Shown: positions 31,284 through 44,699, counted from the first letter of the stretch. The stretch is DNA of 64,000 nt from Megamerina dolium (GCA_963854835.1 OY978525.1:68819554-68883553); one strand, 5' to 3'. Program-made: numbers and translations. The notes: generated from the sequence alone by a model not told the origin.

Positions 31284-33285
31284 ATGTGGCCATAACAACC
31301 GAATATCGATTTAGGCCGATAATAACATGCTTCGCAAGCCATCTCTGTCTTCGCTAGCTGGCGCCATTTAGAAATTCCAAGCGCCGTCAGGTTCTCCAGT
31401 ACTTGGTCTTTCCACCGGAGGTTAGGTCTTCCTCTTCTGCGTCGTCCTCCAGCGGGTTCCGAATATAACACCTTCTTAGCTGGAGCGTGTTCTTCCATTC
31501 GCTCGACATGACCTAGCCAGCGCAGCCGTTGGATTTTGATGCGAATTACTATGTCAATATCGGCATACAGCTCGTACAGCTCATGGTTGTACCTTTTTCG
31601 GTACTCGCCACCAAGCAAATAGGTACAAAGATCTTGCGTAGGACTTTTCTCTCGAAAACTCCAAGCATTCGCTCATCCGAGGTGGAAATTGTCCAGGCTT
31701 CAGCGCCATATGTTAGGACAGGCATGATGAGAGACTTGTAGAGTGTAGTTTTCGTTCTTCGAGAGAGGGCTCGACTTCTCAATTGCTTACTCAGCCCAAA
31801 GTAACACCTGTTAGCAAGAGTTATCCTACGCATGATCTCCAAGCTGACGTCATTACTGCTGTTAATGCTGGTTCCAAGATAGACAAAGTCCCTTACTACT
31901 TCAAAAGCGTAGTTGTCAACAGTGACGTGCTGTCCAAGACGCCGGGACTCTTTGTTTGTTGACACTAGATACTTCGTCTTGCCCTCGTTCACCGTGAGAG
32001 CCATCCGACGCGACTCTCTTTCTAACTCTGAGAATGCTGCACTGAGTGCTCGCATGTTCATGCCGATTATGTCAATATCGTCGGCATACGCTAACAGCAT
32101 GACACTTTTGTTGAAGATAGTGCCATTATGTTGTAGATCAGCAGCTCGTATTATTTCTCCATAATAAGATTGAAGAAGTCGCACAATAACGAATCACCTT
32201 GTCTGAAACCCCGTTCGGTATTAAACGGTGCAGAGAGGTCCTTCCCAATTTTCACTGCACAACGGGAGTTATGGAGTGTCATTCTACAAAGTCGAATGAG
32301 CTTTGCAGGAATACCGAACTCAGACATTGTTGCGTAGGGGTAATCCCTTACCGGACTGTCGAAAGAGGCTTTATAATCAACAAATAGGTGGTGTGCGTCG
32401 ATCTGTTTTTCTTGGGTCTTCTCCAGGATTTGGCGCAGTGTGAAAATCTGGTCGATGGTGGATTTACCAGGTCTGAAGCCACACTGATACGGTCCAATTA
32501 GGTTGCTGAGCATAGGCTTCAACCTTTCACACAGTACGCTCGATAGAACCTTGTATGCGATGCTCAGGAGACTTATTCCACGGTAGTTGGCGCAAATTGT
32601 GGGGTCTCCTTTTTTATGTACAGGACAGAGAACACTGAGCCTCCAATCATCAGGCATGCTTTCATCCGACCATATTCTGCTTATGAGCTGGTGCATGCGG
32701 GTGAGCAGCTCATCGCCTCCGGTCTTAAACAACTCTGCAGGCAGGCCATCAGCAAGTGCAGCTTTGTTGATCTTCAGCCTTAAAATGGCCGCTTCAACCT
32801 CATCATAGTCGGGTGGCGGAACATCAACACCATCATCTGTAATTGGGTTATCCGGCAAACTCTTGCACTGGCGGAATTGTTCGTAGCATTGCCATTCAGT
32901 AACGTGGAGAAGTGTTCCCTCCATAGTCTCAGTACACTCTGGACATCTGTAACCAGATTCCCATTACCATCACGACAAGAAGAGGCTCCGGGATTTAAAC
33001 CTCCACTTAGGCGCTTGATCTTTTCGAAGAAATTTCGAGTCTCATTCTTGTCGGTATACATCTCTATCTCCTCACACTCGCGTCTTTCTTGTTCTCTTTT
33101 CTTGCGCCTGAAAAGACGTCTCTCTGCACTCCTTTTCTCTCTGTACCGCTCCTTAACAGCTCGCGTTGCGCCTGCACGCAGTCTTTTTCTGTAGGCGGCG
33201 TCTTTCTCTCGTCGCGACACTCCTGATCATACTCATTCCTCAGAGGCCGGTAATATCCGATTACCTCCTCGGCAACAGTAGTCAT
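31274..33285 (-). pseudogene. Reverse transcriptase and C-terminal region of the RTE-like LINE
   Basis: Segments in order: a basic linker (33285-32780, RREKDAAYRKRLRAG); RT fingers and palm AALADGLPAELFKTGGDELL, CPVHKKGDPTICANYRGISL, CGFRPGKSTIDQIF, LFVDYKASFDS and RQGDSLLCDFFNL (32924-32151); the catalytic LAYADDIDIIG (near 32080); LTYGAEAWTIS; and the C-terminal IQRLRWLGHVERMEEH...GRPNLRWKDQV near 31530-31400. Three frame breaks separate these. The RT would copy LINE RNA at the nicked target. Confidence 0.82.
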
Positions 33286-33322
33286 GGAGTGGGATATATG
33301 TGTCCACCGTGCGCATGTATCA

Positions 33323-34222
33323 TCAAGTGGGGAGTGTTCTGCATAAGCAGACCCGATAGTCGAGTGGAAAATGCATCTGCTGTCTCTGGTGATCGCAGCT
33401 TACTGACGTCGAGCTTTCTCTGTGTGGGACTTCTCTTTTATTTGCGACACATAAACGTGTGCGCACCTTAGCTGCAACAAGGTAGTGATCCGAGTCGATG
33501 TTGGCACCACGGATCGATTTCACGTCCATCACACTGGAAGCATGTCTTCCGTCAATCACCACATGATCAATTTGGTTTCTTGTTCTTTGATCTGGAGAAA
33601 GAAATGTCGCTTTGTGGATGTCGAGATGCTGGAATCTGGTACCACCAATTACCATGTTTCGTGCTGCGGCGAAGTCGATCAGCCTCATTCCGTTATCGGA
33701 GGTGTTCTGGTGGAGGCTGAATTTTCCGACAGTTGGACCAAAGGTACCTTCCTTGCCCACCCTGGCATTAAAGTCGCCAAGCACGATTTTGATATCGTGG
33801 CGGGGGCAGCGGAAGAATTTTGCCTTGATGCGGATTGTGGCCAGCCGTTCGTTCACAGGCGTGAACTGTGAGACAAGATGTCGTAGTCTCTTGCTGACCA
33901 AAAATGCACATCCTAATTCGTGCCGTTCATCATGGCAACTGTAGTAGATGTCACAGGACGCTCTTTTGGAGCAGCCCTGTCCCTTCCATCGCATTTCTTG
34001 GAGAGCGGTGATGTCAGCTCTGTATTTTTCGAGGACATCAACCAGCTGGATAGAGGCACCCTCCCTATAAAGGGACCGGACATTCCAGGTGCATATCCGT
34101 AAATCATTGTCCTTTTTCCGTTTGCGGGGGTCATCAACAAAAGCGGTAGTCCTTATCCGAGGCATATCTGTTTTTTTCATTGGGGCGTTTTTTATGTGGC
34201 GGGTCCCAAACCCAACGCACAA
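33323..34222 (-). pseudogene. Endonuclease domain of the RTE-like LINE, internally deleted
   Basis: The minus-strand frame of 299 codons shows LRICTWNVRSLYREG, ITALQEMRWKGQG, IVLGDFNARVGKEG, NQIDHVVIDGRH and NIDSDHYLVAAKV, the apurinic endonuclease motifs. Between KAKFFRCP and RHDIKIVLG about 35 residues expected in relatives are missing without a frame change, probably an in-frame deletion. It is related to the LINE-derived craniofacial development protein 2-like annotations in other genomes. Confidence 0.8.
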
Positions 34223-34604
34223 CCTCTAACCGAGCAGATTTTCGCCACTCACGTCAGCCGCCTCCCAGCGGGTGCCAGGAAAACGTTGCCCGGTGGTCGA
34301 TCCATGGAGGGCCCCCATTAATAATAATGAAAGCGCCATCACATAGTAAGCAGAGCAAGCTATATGACTACCCCTCATTAACAAATAAAGGTATCATCAC
34401 ATAGCGCTCTGATCAAACTATATGACAGCCAGTGAGTTGACTTGCGATGAGTTCAACAAGGATTGCGCTAGCCCCACCCGGTTGAGGCAGTTAGACACGT
34501 TACCTTGCGAAAACACCACCAGACTACGAAGATATATAATGCACCGTTAATTTCTTTTCAAGCGTGAATTTCTTCCAAGTGAATCTTGTGAGACAAATTT
34601 AAAA

Positions 34605-35186
34605 ATGTATTTAAAAGATAGTGAAAATTTAATTGATTGTGAGACTTCTTCATCGCAAAGTCAACACATCGTTGAAGAATGGGAAGAACTATCCTATATT
34701 TAGTTTGATAGTCCTATTTCAGAAAAGTCTACGTCAGAGACATCAATGTTAAAATCATCACCAAAAGTACAGTACGAGCCTCAAGAAGCTGTTGTAAACT
34801 CTATTTTATATGATAAATATTTTCTGTGATTGAAAAGGTTCGCTCAAAAAATGTTTTCGTTATATATTGGCGGTATCACTATTTGTATTAATTTTTATAT
34901 AAAAATTATATAACTACTACAAGAAAAGAGGCGGAATTCTTGTGCGTTGTTGCACGTGCAATACAAAACTGCAGGGTACTGTGCAAGTTACATCAATTTT
35001 CATACTCCACTTGCGTGTAAAGCATCCAAATGCATTTCAAGAGTATGAGAACTTAAAGGTCATGACCGTAAAACAAAAAAGGAATTTGAAAGTGTTTTCC
35101 AAAAAGCAATGATCAGGCTAATTGCTGACAATATGATCCCAATATCTATTATTGAAAACGAAAAATTCGGTTATTTATGTGAATAA
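34605..35186 (+). pseudogene. N-terminal remnant of a BED-finger hAT transposase
   Basis: ATG at 34605 opens an acidic, Ser-rich stretch (NLIDCETSSSQSQHIVEEWE) with a stop at 34699. After a decayed part, GGILVRCCTCNTKLQGTVQV and LHLRVKHPNAFQEYENLK give a BED-type C2H2 finger (CxxC, HxxxxH). A frame change near 35065 leads to FQKAMIRLIADNMIPISIIE, which matches the hAT helical block usually following the finger (IA-x-D-x-x-P-x-S-x-x-E), and TAA at 35184-35186. The catalytic domain is absent. Confidence 0.55.
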
Positions 35187-37133
35187 TAACAGCTGATTGG
35201 TTTTGTCATGGTATATTAACACAAGGTAGAGCCATTGGGGAGAGTTCTCATGAAACAAGGAGAAAAAGTAAATAAAACAACAACAAACACATGGAAAAAT
35301 AAGAAGAAGAAGAAGTTGAAAACGAAACAAGAAACACACTAGCTTGACACTATAAGAAGCAAGTTTCTGACTATATGGCTGACTGATTATATGGCGCAGC
35401 CAAGATGAATTTTTTGTAGTTGCTCTACCTTCATAATAATACTATGGTTTTTGTTCCAAAGCAGCTATGCTGTTCATGGTAGTAAATAATATCATATTTC
35501 CAGTATTTAAAAGTTCAAGAGAATGGGATTGATATTTTTCAAGTTTCACTCTTTACTGAATGGGAAAGTGTGATAATTTTAAGCTTTAGAGAATGATGAA
35601 TGGTTCGCCTGTCATTCTTCAACGAATTCAAATGAAAACAGTGCAGTCTCGTTGATGCAGCTTTAAATGAATTAAGAGTGAGTGAATTCCGTAATGATTC
35701 AATTCTTTTACAGGTCTGCCTTGTACATAGGCAAAATTGTGGTGGATGCGTGGTGTTGTTATGTACAATATGGACGGTTCGTTAACGTTATTTATTAACG
35801 TTAGATGTTTCTTTATTATCTGGTTGTTGTCAGTTCGGCCCGGTTAAGAAAATTAGCGTCAGTTTTAAGTTTCATTTGCGTCTGCTAATATTTAAGCCAT
35901 CATTCTGTTGCGAAATTTTAAAAGTTTCGTATATGTATATTCGTGGTTGTCCAAGAATAATTTAAAGTCAAGTTAAGTGGTATTAATCTATTACAATATA
36001 CAAAACGCTTATTAATATATGTGATATTGCCAAATTATTATTAATGAAGTGAACAATTAGACTCCAAATAATAATATAGTGCCAACTGGAGCAAGGTATC
36101 ACGGCGTGGGAGCTCATTTAATTCAGGAGACCCAATGAATCAGAGTGGGGCTATACTGAATAGTTCCGCCCCACGAGATCCACATACATACATATTCGGA
36201 GTTAGGACTTATAGGGGTGGTAAGTCACTTGTTGAGAGAGAAGGCCACCATACTCGTCAATTTACCATACGAAGTGAACATACGGCACGACAACTTTGAT
36301 TATTTCCACCACTTATATACGATATAAAGTAGAGCAAGGAACGGTGTTCTTTTCACACCGCTTATGGTATAACAATCGCAGAAATTACAACCAATACACG
36401 TATTCCAGCAGTAAAAAATTTCTTCATGTCCATCAAGAGAATTTTAATTATAGGTTAGTTTAGTAATATTTAGTAGTGTAGTTCTAATTATTATTATTTC
36501 TTTTGGTTTTACATTAGTTTTCCTTATCTATTTTTGTTTGTTTGTTTTTTTTTTTTATAATAATTGTACGGTTCTAGAAGAAAAAAAGTTTACATGATCC
36601 TTGAATTTTAGTTCTTTGTAATACAAGATTGTGATCCAGATAACGTGAAGCGGTCATGTTATCTGGATCACAATCAGTGTATGTGTATGTATGAGTCGGT
36701 ATGGTCGACTTTATTTTCGATTCACTGTGTTATTATAGCGGGCTGAGAACCACACCCCAGTCACCGATTGCTAGCCATGGTACCCATGATAGCCACATAA
36801 GGTGGATGGGCAATAATGGCGCCTGAGTAAAATAAATGTTGACCAAGTCGTAGTGTGAGTGTTCTTATATAATATAATGCGATTTTAGAGTGTCAGATGC
36901 TCGTACACTGAGATGTCAGTGTTGAGTGAAGAATGGATTTCCAATATATCATTGGAGTTGCCATTTTTAATATAGCTATCATATTTACGTACAGCAATTC
37001 AAGACGCGTAGAGCCTGAATATGAAGTTTAGTTTCAACACAAACTTACAACAATGTGTTATCGCCGGATCGATATCTACGGGAGAGAAACAAGGAGTGAA
37101 ACCGACGCCAGAGCTAAAAACCACGGAACGCGC
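35187..37133. other. Unassigned sequence with a perfect hairpin
   Basis: No protein family seen. Stretches around 36061-36380 are GC-richer and may be transposon leader sequence. The only clear structure is the hairpin at 36627-36675. Confidence 0.45.
36627..36675. repeat. Perfect 18-bp inverted repeat, 13-base loop
   Basis: GATTGTGATCCAGATAAC (36627-36644) and its exact complement (36658-36675) enclose GTGAAGCGGTCAT. It lies outside any recognised element. Confidence 0.85.
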
Positions 37134-37600
37134 GGGTTACCTCAGTTGACTATTTCACCACACCAAAAGACAATTACCAGATAACAGTGGACTGGTCAAT
37201 ATAACACTGACATAATTAATAAAGTGTCATTGCACTGTAGGAATTCATATTCAATCGAAATATGTGTAATGAAGATATTATTCAAGTATAGAATATTGGC
37301 ACCTCCTATTACACAATATCAAATTGTTAAAAAATAATCACAAGAAATAATTATAAGAAACAATTTTAACGATTTGCTTAGATATCAAATTGTTAAGGAA
37401 TAATCGCAAGAAATATCCGAAAGAAACATTATAACGAATTGTTTAGTTAGCTATTCGAAAACAGAATTAGTCAGTATTAAGATACACCATAAAGGTTAAA
37501 ATCTACCTTTGTGTTCATTATACAAAAACGTCGTCTCGTTGTGACATCGCACAAAATATTTTTTTGGGTCGATCCTCAAGGAGAGACATAAGTCGCGCGA
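37134..37600 (+). repeat. LTR-like dispersed repeat, copy 1
   Basis: Homologous to 55449-55897: shared CACCACACCAAAAG, ACACAATATCAAATTGTTAA-like blocks, GTCGTCTCGTTGTGACA and AAGGAGAGACATAAGT. In the second copy this ends next to TGGCGCAGTCG, a primer-site-like sequence, so both could be LTR ends. Here that site is altered (TCGCGCGATC). No matching second LTR was found nearby. Confidence 0.45.
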
Positions 37601-37739
37601 TCAATGATAGAGTGGCAAAAAAGATGGGAAGAGTCACACAAAGGCCGCCAGACATACAAACTTATCTCGGAACTGAAGCAGTGGGTGGGAAGGAAGCATT
37701 CTATCTTAAGCATATACTCAGTGCTTCTACTACAACCAA

Positions 37740-39289
<1,550 letters not shown>

Positions 39290-39290
39290 A

Positions 39291-39302
39291 ATATATACAT
39301 AC

Positions 39303-39389
<87 letters not shown>

Positions 39390-39406
39390 TACATATATAC
39401 ATATAT

Positions 39407-39500
<94 letters not shown>
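39291..39500. repeat. (TACA)n/(TA)n microsatellite
   Basis: Starts with six TACA units (about 39295-39317), then TA with TACATA and TGTATA interruptions. Confidence 0.93.
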
Positions 39501-39505
<5 letters not shown>

Positions 39506-39611
39506 AAGTGTAACTTTGCTCAAATGAGAGGCAAATGTAGAAGCTCGAAAGCATTAAGTGATAATATGCAAATTAGATTTGAGGCACAAACTCGTTTGTA
39601 TACGCAATATA

Positions 39612-40515
39612 CAAGGTGATTTTTAGGAGCCTTCGGATTTGATTAAACAAGAACATAAAATTTAGAGAAATGTATGAAATCTTTATTTGAGTCGATAGAA
39701 CGATCTATATAATTCAATGTTTATAGATGATTTCATGTAAATGTTAACCGATTCTGCCATTCAAATGGTTCATACACTGAGTCTAATTTTGGCATACTCT
39801 CTCCAACAAATAGGTCGAAATAAACTCTTCACCGAACTTGCCTCACAATTGGGCCATTGTTTCGCGTGCTATGTGGCATGTGACCACCGTCTTGTTGAAA
39901 CCACATGTCAATTTTGATTGTGCACGTATATATTCAACCAGAAATGAGCTTCGTTGTTGAACACAATTTTCTATAAAAAAATGGATCTTCATCCAATTTT
40001 GACAGCGCCCATTCATCAAAAGTTAGCCGTTGTGGTAGGTCGAGTGGCTTCAATTCTTGCACCAGCTGTATTTTAAAAAAATTTTACACCCAAATCATTT
40101 CTCAAAATTTTCCACGTAGTGGAGTAACAGAGGCCCAATTGCTGCAAACGGCGCCGAATTGATAATTCATGGTCATCAACAATACTGGCGGATACAGCTG
40201 CGATATTTTTCTCTGTCTGCAATCTACGTATGCGTGTGGATGATTTAATGTCCAATAATGTAAATTTGGTGCGAAATTTAGTAACAAGATTACGAATAGC
40301 TGCCTCAGAAGGTCGCCCAAACTGACCATAAATGGAAGAAGTTCACGATGCACTTTCTTAACCGAGCATGAATTTTGATAATAAAATTCAATAATCTGCA
40401 GTTGTAAGTTAAATTATAGACCAAACTGAACATGTTTGACAGTAACATGTTATACGAAAACTTTGACCACCAAAAACAGTGTTGGCAAGAAGAAAGTTGC
40501 TAGAAAATCACCCCG
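39612..40515 (-). mobile_element. Mariner-like element B, internally deleted
   Basis: Ends CAAGGTGATTTTTAG (39612) and, inverted, CGGGGTGATTTTCTAG (40515) with TA on both sides (39610-39611, 40516-40517). At 904 bp it is shorter than a full mariner. The N-terminal half of the transposase and a C-terminal scrap remain; the middle is reduced to one 94-base block. Confidence 0.78.
39700..40410 (-). pseudogene. Mariner-like transposase B, decayed
   Basis: Minus-strand pieces: YGQFGRPSEAAIRNLVTKF, IKSSTRIRRLQTEKNIAAVS, IRRRLQQLGLCYSTTWKILR, then FNNEAHFWLN in the first-Asp region, with Asn where Asp is expected. It jumps directly into DMWFQQDG (94-base block, 39817-39910) and then to a C-terminal-like LLERVCQNWTQ. 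The third Asp region is missing. About 60 percent similar to A by eye outside the block. Confidence 0.75.
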
Positions 40516-41299
40516 TATAATAAGTGCGTATAAATATAAAGCTATTGAACTGAAACTTAGTACATAAAGTTAGATTTAGCAAAGAACTAATATATCTCAA
40601 AATGGGCGGAATTGGATGAAAACTACATCTACCCCCATATAAAAGTTGTAGGTACTTGTACAAAATGAAGAAACGAAGGAGAGAAGCATTCATTATGTAT
40701 TGAAATTGCCAATTTAGTGAAACGTGTACGAAGCTGAAAAAATTTGTTACTTCATTTCTGCAAGGATCTACATCATTGTATGTATCATTTTTTATGAAAA
40801 TAAACAAAGGCAAGTTTATCATTGATTATAAATATGAAAAACAAATATGTAAATGACAAACTATAACTTTTTGAGAAGTTTGTATGTAAGTGTATTTTAT
40901 TTCCGTAGATCTTTAAATTTAAATAAAAATAGTCATGCTTATCATGAACAAATTTCTGTGTGAAATTTTTCCGTTGTCAGCAATACATTTTAGATTGATT
41001 GTGAAAAATTTCACGCGGAAATTTGTTCATGATAGGCCTGAGGGTGAAAATAGCCTCGGTACCATTGAAACTTAGACATCCATTACTATAAGAGATTAAC
41101 TCGTGTTCTGATTCTGAAAACATATTTATTTTTACTGCAGTAGCTAAACATTTCTATTTAAAATTGTGTTTAGACTATCGAAAACTCGTAAAATACTAGG
41201 CACGAAGTGTATCTAAACCACATTTCAGGCTGTAGATAGGGGGAATAGATTCACGGCGGAATGAAAAAAATAAATTATAATATAATATAATATAAAAAA
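40516..41299. other. Unassigned AT-rich sequence with a long hairpin
   Basis: No genes. 40941-40970 and 41004-41033 form a 30-bp inverted repeat with two mismatches and a 33-base loop. Confidence 0.5.
40941..41033. repeat. 30-bp inverted repeat (28/30), 33-base loop
   Basis: Left arm starts ATCATGAACAAATTTCTG; the right arm mirrors it with two differences, both compatible with G-U pairing in RNA or with decay. Could be a fold-back element. Confidence 0.75.
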
Positions 41300-41613
41300 A
41301 ATAATAAATATGTGGCACTTAAAGCCCCGAATGGGTCTTTGGCCGAGCTTCACTTCCATTACTGTTGTGCGTGTTAAATTTTGGCCGGTGTTAGAAGGGT
41401 GCTACTTATTTTAGGCGGTTCCGAATGGCATAACTTTTGCGACATCACTTTTTCTGAGTTTTGGCAAGAATTGCCAATTGCTTGCCGACAGATGGATACC
41501 GTTGGAAAGAAAAATCTTTTCGATATTAAGTTTGTTATGCTTCAGCCGGGGATTGAACCCACGACCTACAGATCAGAAGACCAACACACTAACCACTGAG
41601 CTACGGCACCCAC
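41300..41613 (-). repeat. tRNA-derived SINE, copy 1
   Basis: On the minus strand the head reads GTGCCGTAGCTCAGTGGTTA (A box) and GGGTTCAATCCCCGG (B box) about 35 bases later, followed by a shared body and an A/T-rich tail (AAATAATAAATATGTGGC on the plus strand). Similar copies lie at 44324, 47389, 60324, 61039, 61539 and 62088. RNA polymerase III would start at the head; movement would depend on a LINE. Confidence 0.85.
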
Positions 41614-41689
41614 CCATAATATAAGTATAGGGGTTTGAAATTCACTCATTTTTCTTCACACACGAACAATAGGGAACACAAATCTATCG

Positions 41690-42260
41690 CATATCAGTGA
41701 TAGTTTTGATGAGCTCAATCTAGAAATATCAAGACTTGCTGAAGAAAATAAACAAATAAAGAAAGTGCTTGCAGAGATTAAAATGCAGAATACAACTGTT
41801 TAAACTAAATTAATGAGTGTAGAACGAGTTGTGTATTAAAACAAAGGGAAAACAAAAACAATTTTATAATAACAAATCTACCAAAAATTGAACAGGTAGA
41901 ATTAAAGGATATAATAATTAATATTGGCGAACAAGTAAATGTAAAACTGGAAAAGGCAGACATAATTGATATTTATCAAAATGAAAATATGAAGTTTAAA
42001 ACTTTTCCAATAATTCTAAAAATGTCCAACGAAATTTTTAAAAATAAGTGCATGGAATTAAGAATGAAAAAAGAGCAAATTGATCCCCGGCCTTGATATG
42101 AGAGAGAAAAATGTTAATTTTCACCACCTACTGGAAAAAAAGATTGCCGAACTGTTTAGGAAAGTAAAGCAAGAAGCTAAAACTGAAAATTATCAGTACG
42201 TGTGGGTGAAAGATGAAAAAATTTTAGTCAAAAAGAACACAATGATGCGGCAGTGATACA
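41690..42260 (+). pseudogene. LINE ORF1 with FP25K-like domain, frameshifted
   Basis: Readable pieces: a coiled coil (LNLEISRLAEENKQIKKVLA), then IITNLPKIEQVELKDIIINI, KADIIDIYQNENMKFKTFPI, CMELRMKKEQID and ENYQYVWVKDEKILVKKN. The late YVWVK-x-x-KI-x-VKKN block is typical of ORF1 proteins of CR1-group LINEs with an FP-type domain, thought to bind RNA. Stops and frameshifts occur at about 41800 and 42095. Confidence 0.55.
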
Positions 42261-42448
42261 AATCGAAAGGCTGGAGGATTTGAAAAAATTAAAATTAATA
42301 TTTCTTTTGTTAGATATCCACTTGTTTTTCTACTTCTTTTGCAAGTACTCTTATAAATAAATTGAAAATATTAGTGATATTGGTAACAACATGCTAAGTA
42401 TCAATGTGGAATATGAAATTAATGAGTTGTTATTAAAGGCGACGATTG

Positions 42449-42515
<67 letters not shown>

Positions 42516-42530
42516 AATAATATATATAAT
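42449..42530. repeat. (TA)n microsatellite
   Basis: About 80 bases of TA inside the CR1-like element. Confidence 0.93.
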
Positions 42531-42559
42531 GTACCTAAATATACAAAAGCATAAGAAAT

Positions 42560-43745
42560 AAGTTAAGTGATCTACAGAATATAATTGATGAAAATAAAAG
42601 AAAAAAGAAAATAATACATGTAATAGCGTTAAATGAGATATGGATATACATAAAAATGAAAATGCTTACTAAAATCTGCCAAATTATAATGTTTATATTG
42701 TAAATCAAGAATCGAATAGAGCAGGTCGTTGTATGATGTTTGTACATCAATTCCACACTGTTATCGTCTTCTGAATTTGAAAAAGTAATTCTCTCACTGT
42801 AAAATTATTAAAATTGGGAATTTGTATTTCATGTGTATATAGATCCTCTGATGTGAAATCTTTCGTAGAAGCGTTCGAAAAGGAGGTATTAAGAGTTAAA
42901 AACGCTATTATGGTGGGCGATTTTAATATACGAGTAAATATGATGTGCAATAACAATGACACTATGAACTACATCAATACCATCTATGATCACGGTTTTC
43001 AATGTTTGAATAATTTAAGTAAAGAAATGGTCACAAGAAGAGGAACCAACAAAAGCATAACAATTGACCATGTTATAACATATAAATTATGTTATGATTA
43101 CGTATTTGCATTAGATGATAATCCAATATCAGATCATAGGATTATATCCGTTGCTGTAAACTATCAAACAAAAGTTCATCTGTCAAAAGTAATAGTAGGC
43201 TAATAGTAAGCAAATATTTGAATACGTCTTTGAAAAAAGTGGCATTCTTAATGAAATTTTACGTAAGAAAACTTTTTCAGATTATTATGTGAGCTTGTGC
43301 GACGGTATAAAAAAAATGTACGAAAACCATTTAAAACTTAAAAGAGAAGTTTAAGAACGCGTGGATGAACTATGATCTCTTTTCATTAAAAAAAAAAACG
43401 AAATAAATTTTATAAACTAAAATCAAGATAAGAAAATAACACCTATTTCGACGAACAATTTAGAACACTTAAAATTAAAATTAGAAATAAAACGAATTAC
43501 CTAAAAAAACAGTATTATGGCAATAAAATCGAACAAAACTTACACTCTAGTAATAAGACATGGCTAATATGATACTAAGAGAGCTCATATAAACTATAGG
43601 AAAAAAATGGATATTAGTCAAATAAAATATAATAACGTATAATCACAAATGCGATCGAAATAGCTAATTCATTTAATGAGTACTTTACAGTTGCAGTAGA
43701 AGCATCCAATGATATTAGGTGTCCAATAGATGGAAAAGTAATCCG
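42560..43745 (+). pseudogene. LINE endonuclease domain and linker, decayed
   Basis: The best frame (42814-43203) reads MGICISCVYRSSDVKSFVEA, AIMVGDFNIRVN (catalytic Asp-x-Asn), TIDHVITYKL and PISDHRIISVAVNY (final Asp-His), i.e. the second half of an apurinic endonuclease. Upstream IIHVIALNEIWI may be the Glu motif (LNEIW for LTETW). Downstream frames give a Lys/Asn-rich linker ending near NSFNEYFTVAVEASND, the usual entry to RT, which then stops at the mariner insertion. Confidence 0.65.
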
Positions 43746-43749
43746 TATC

Positions 43750-44260
43750 TCGCTTGTATAAGTGCGATCGGGTTACGCTAGATGGCGTTAGAAAGATAGA
43801 TTTCGTACTAAATAAACTTTAAAGGCAGTTTTGTGATTGCTTACCTCAGCATTGTTTGAGCACGCGTCAAAATGGACACCAGTAAAGAGAAAATACGACA
43901 TATTTTACAGTTATTCTTCGATAAAGGCGAAAACGCAAGCCAGACAGCTGAAAATGTCAATAGTGTTTATGGTCCTGATACTGTAACAGCCAATCATGTG
44001 CAATTTTGGTTTCGTCGATTCCGTTCCTGTAAATTTGATGTCAAAAATGCACCACGCTCCGAAGGCCAATTGTCGAAAATATCGATAAAATAATGGAAAT
44101 CGTCGAGTCTGGCCATCATTTAAGTACTGTTTCTATTACCCAGGACCTAAACATTGCACACAAAACCGTTTGGAACCATTTAAATAAATAAAACCTTCAA
44201 TTTAATGCAAAAATAATGGATTTCCTTTTACTACACCTAATATTAACATTCAGGTGATGG
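43750..44260 (+). mobile_element. Mariner fragment inserted in the CR1-like LINE
   Basis: Begins in sequence near AGTGCGATCGGGTTACGC and ends near 44260. Only the N-terminal third of the transposase and a scrap of the C-terminus remain. Terminal repeats were not resolved. Confidence 0.6.
43872..44190 (+). pseudogene. Mariner transposase N-terminal domain
   Basis: ATG at 43872 opens MDTSKEKIRHILQLFFDKGE, then ASQTAENVNSVYGPD and VQFWFRRFRSCKFDVKNAPR, the double helix-turn-helix of mariner transposases. A frameshift near 44075 leads to NIDKIMEIVESGHHLSTVSI and HKTVWNHLNK, and the frame stops at about 44190. The catalytic domain is absent. This is a different mariner family from those at 28853 and 37894. 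Confidence 0.78.
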
Positions 44261-44323
44261 CATGTTTATGTATGCAACTAATTCGCTTGAAGAATTATTA
44301 ATAAATATACGAATAAAAAAAAA

Positions 44324-44678
44324 TAAATATATGGCCCTTAAAGCCCCAAAGGGCTCATTGGCCGAGCTTTTCTTACATTACTGTTGTGCGTCTTAAATTT
44401 TGGACAATATTAGAAGGGACCTACTTATTTTACCCTGTTCCGAACGGCAGAATTCTTGCGACATCACTTTTTCTGAGCTTTGTCGCAGAGTTCTTTTAGA
44501 AGCTTTTCCATGGCAAATTGTTACTGTTGGAAGAATTGCCAATTGCTTGCCGACAGGTGGGTACCGTTCAAAAGAAAAATCTTTTCGATATGAAATTTGT
44601 TATGCTTCAGACGGGGATTGAATCTACGACCTACAGACCAGAAAGCCAACACAATAACCACTGAGCCACGGCACCCAC
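44324..44678 (-). repeat. tRNA-derived SINE, copy 2
   Basis: Same family as 41300-41613; the longest copy, 355 bp. The head is at 44678 (GTGGGTGCCGTGGCTCAGTG) and the tail is at 44324 (AAAAAAAATAAATATATGGC). The B box is degenerate here (GTAGATTCAATCC). Confidence 0.85.
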
Positions 44679-44699
44679 TTAAATAACTTATAATAATAT

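Larger units (their letters stand above)
31261..34540 (-). mobile_element. RTE-like non-LTR retrotransposon
   Basis: On the minus strand an endonuclease (34222-33323) is followed by RT (about 33285-31550) and a C-terminal block (31618-31274). The 3' end is a short tandem ACTT/AAGT tail at 31263-31283 in place of poly-A, a habit of RTE elements. One long frame with endonuclease and RT but no RNase H fits RTE. 34223-34540 is a GC-richer leader. Another scrap of the family is at 54945-55448. Frameshifts make it inactive. Confidence 0.8.

Noticed and set aside
39291..39320. CRISPR-like short repeats (TACA units)
   Set aside because: Simple microsatellite without spacers, in an animal genome.
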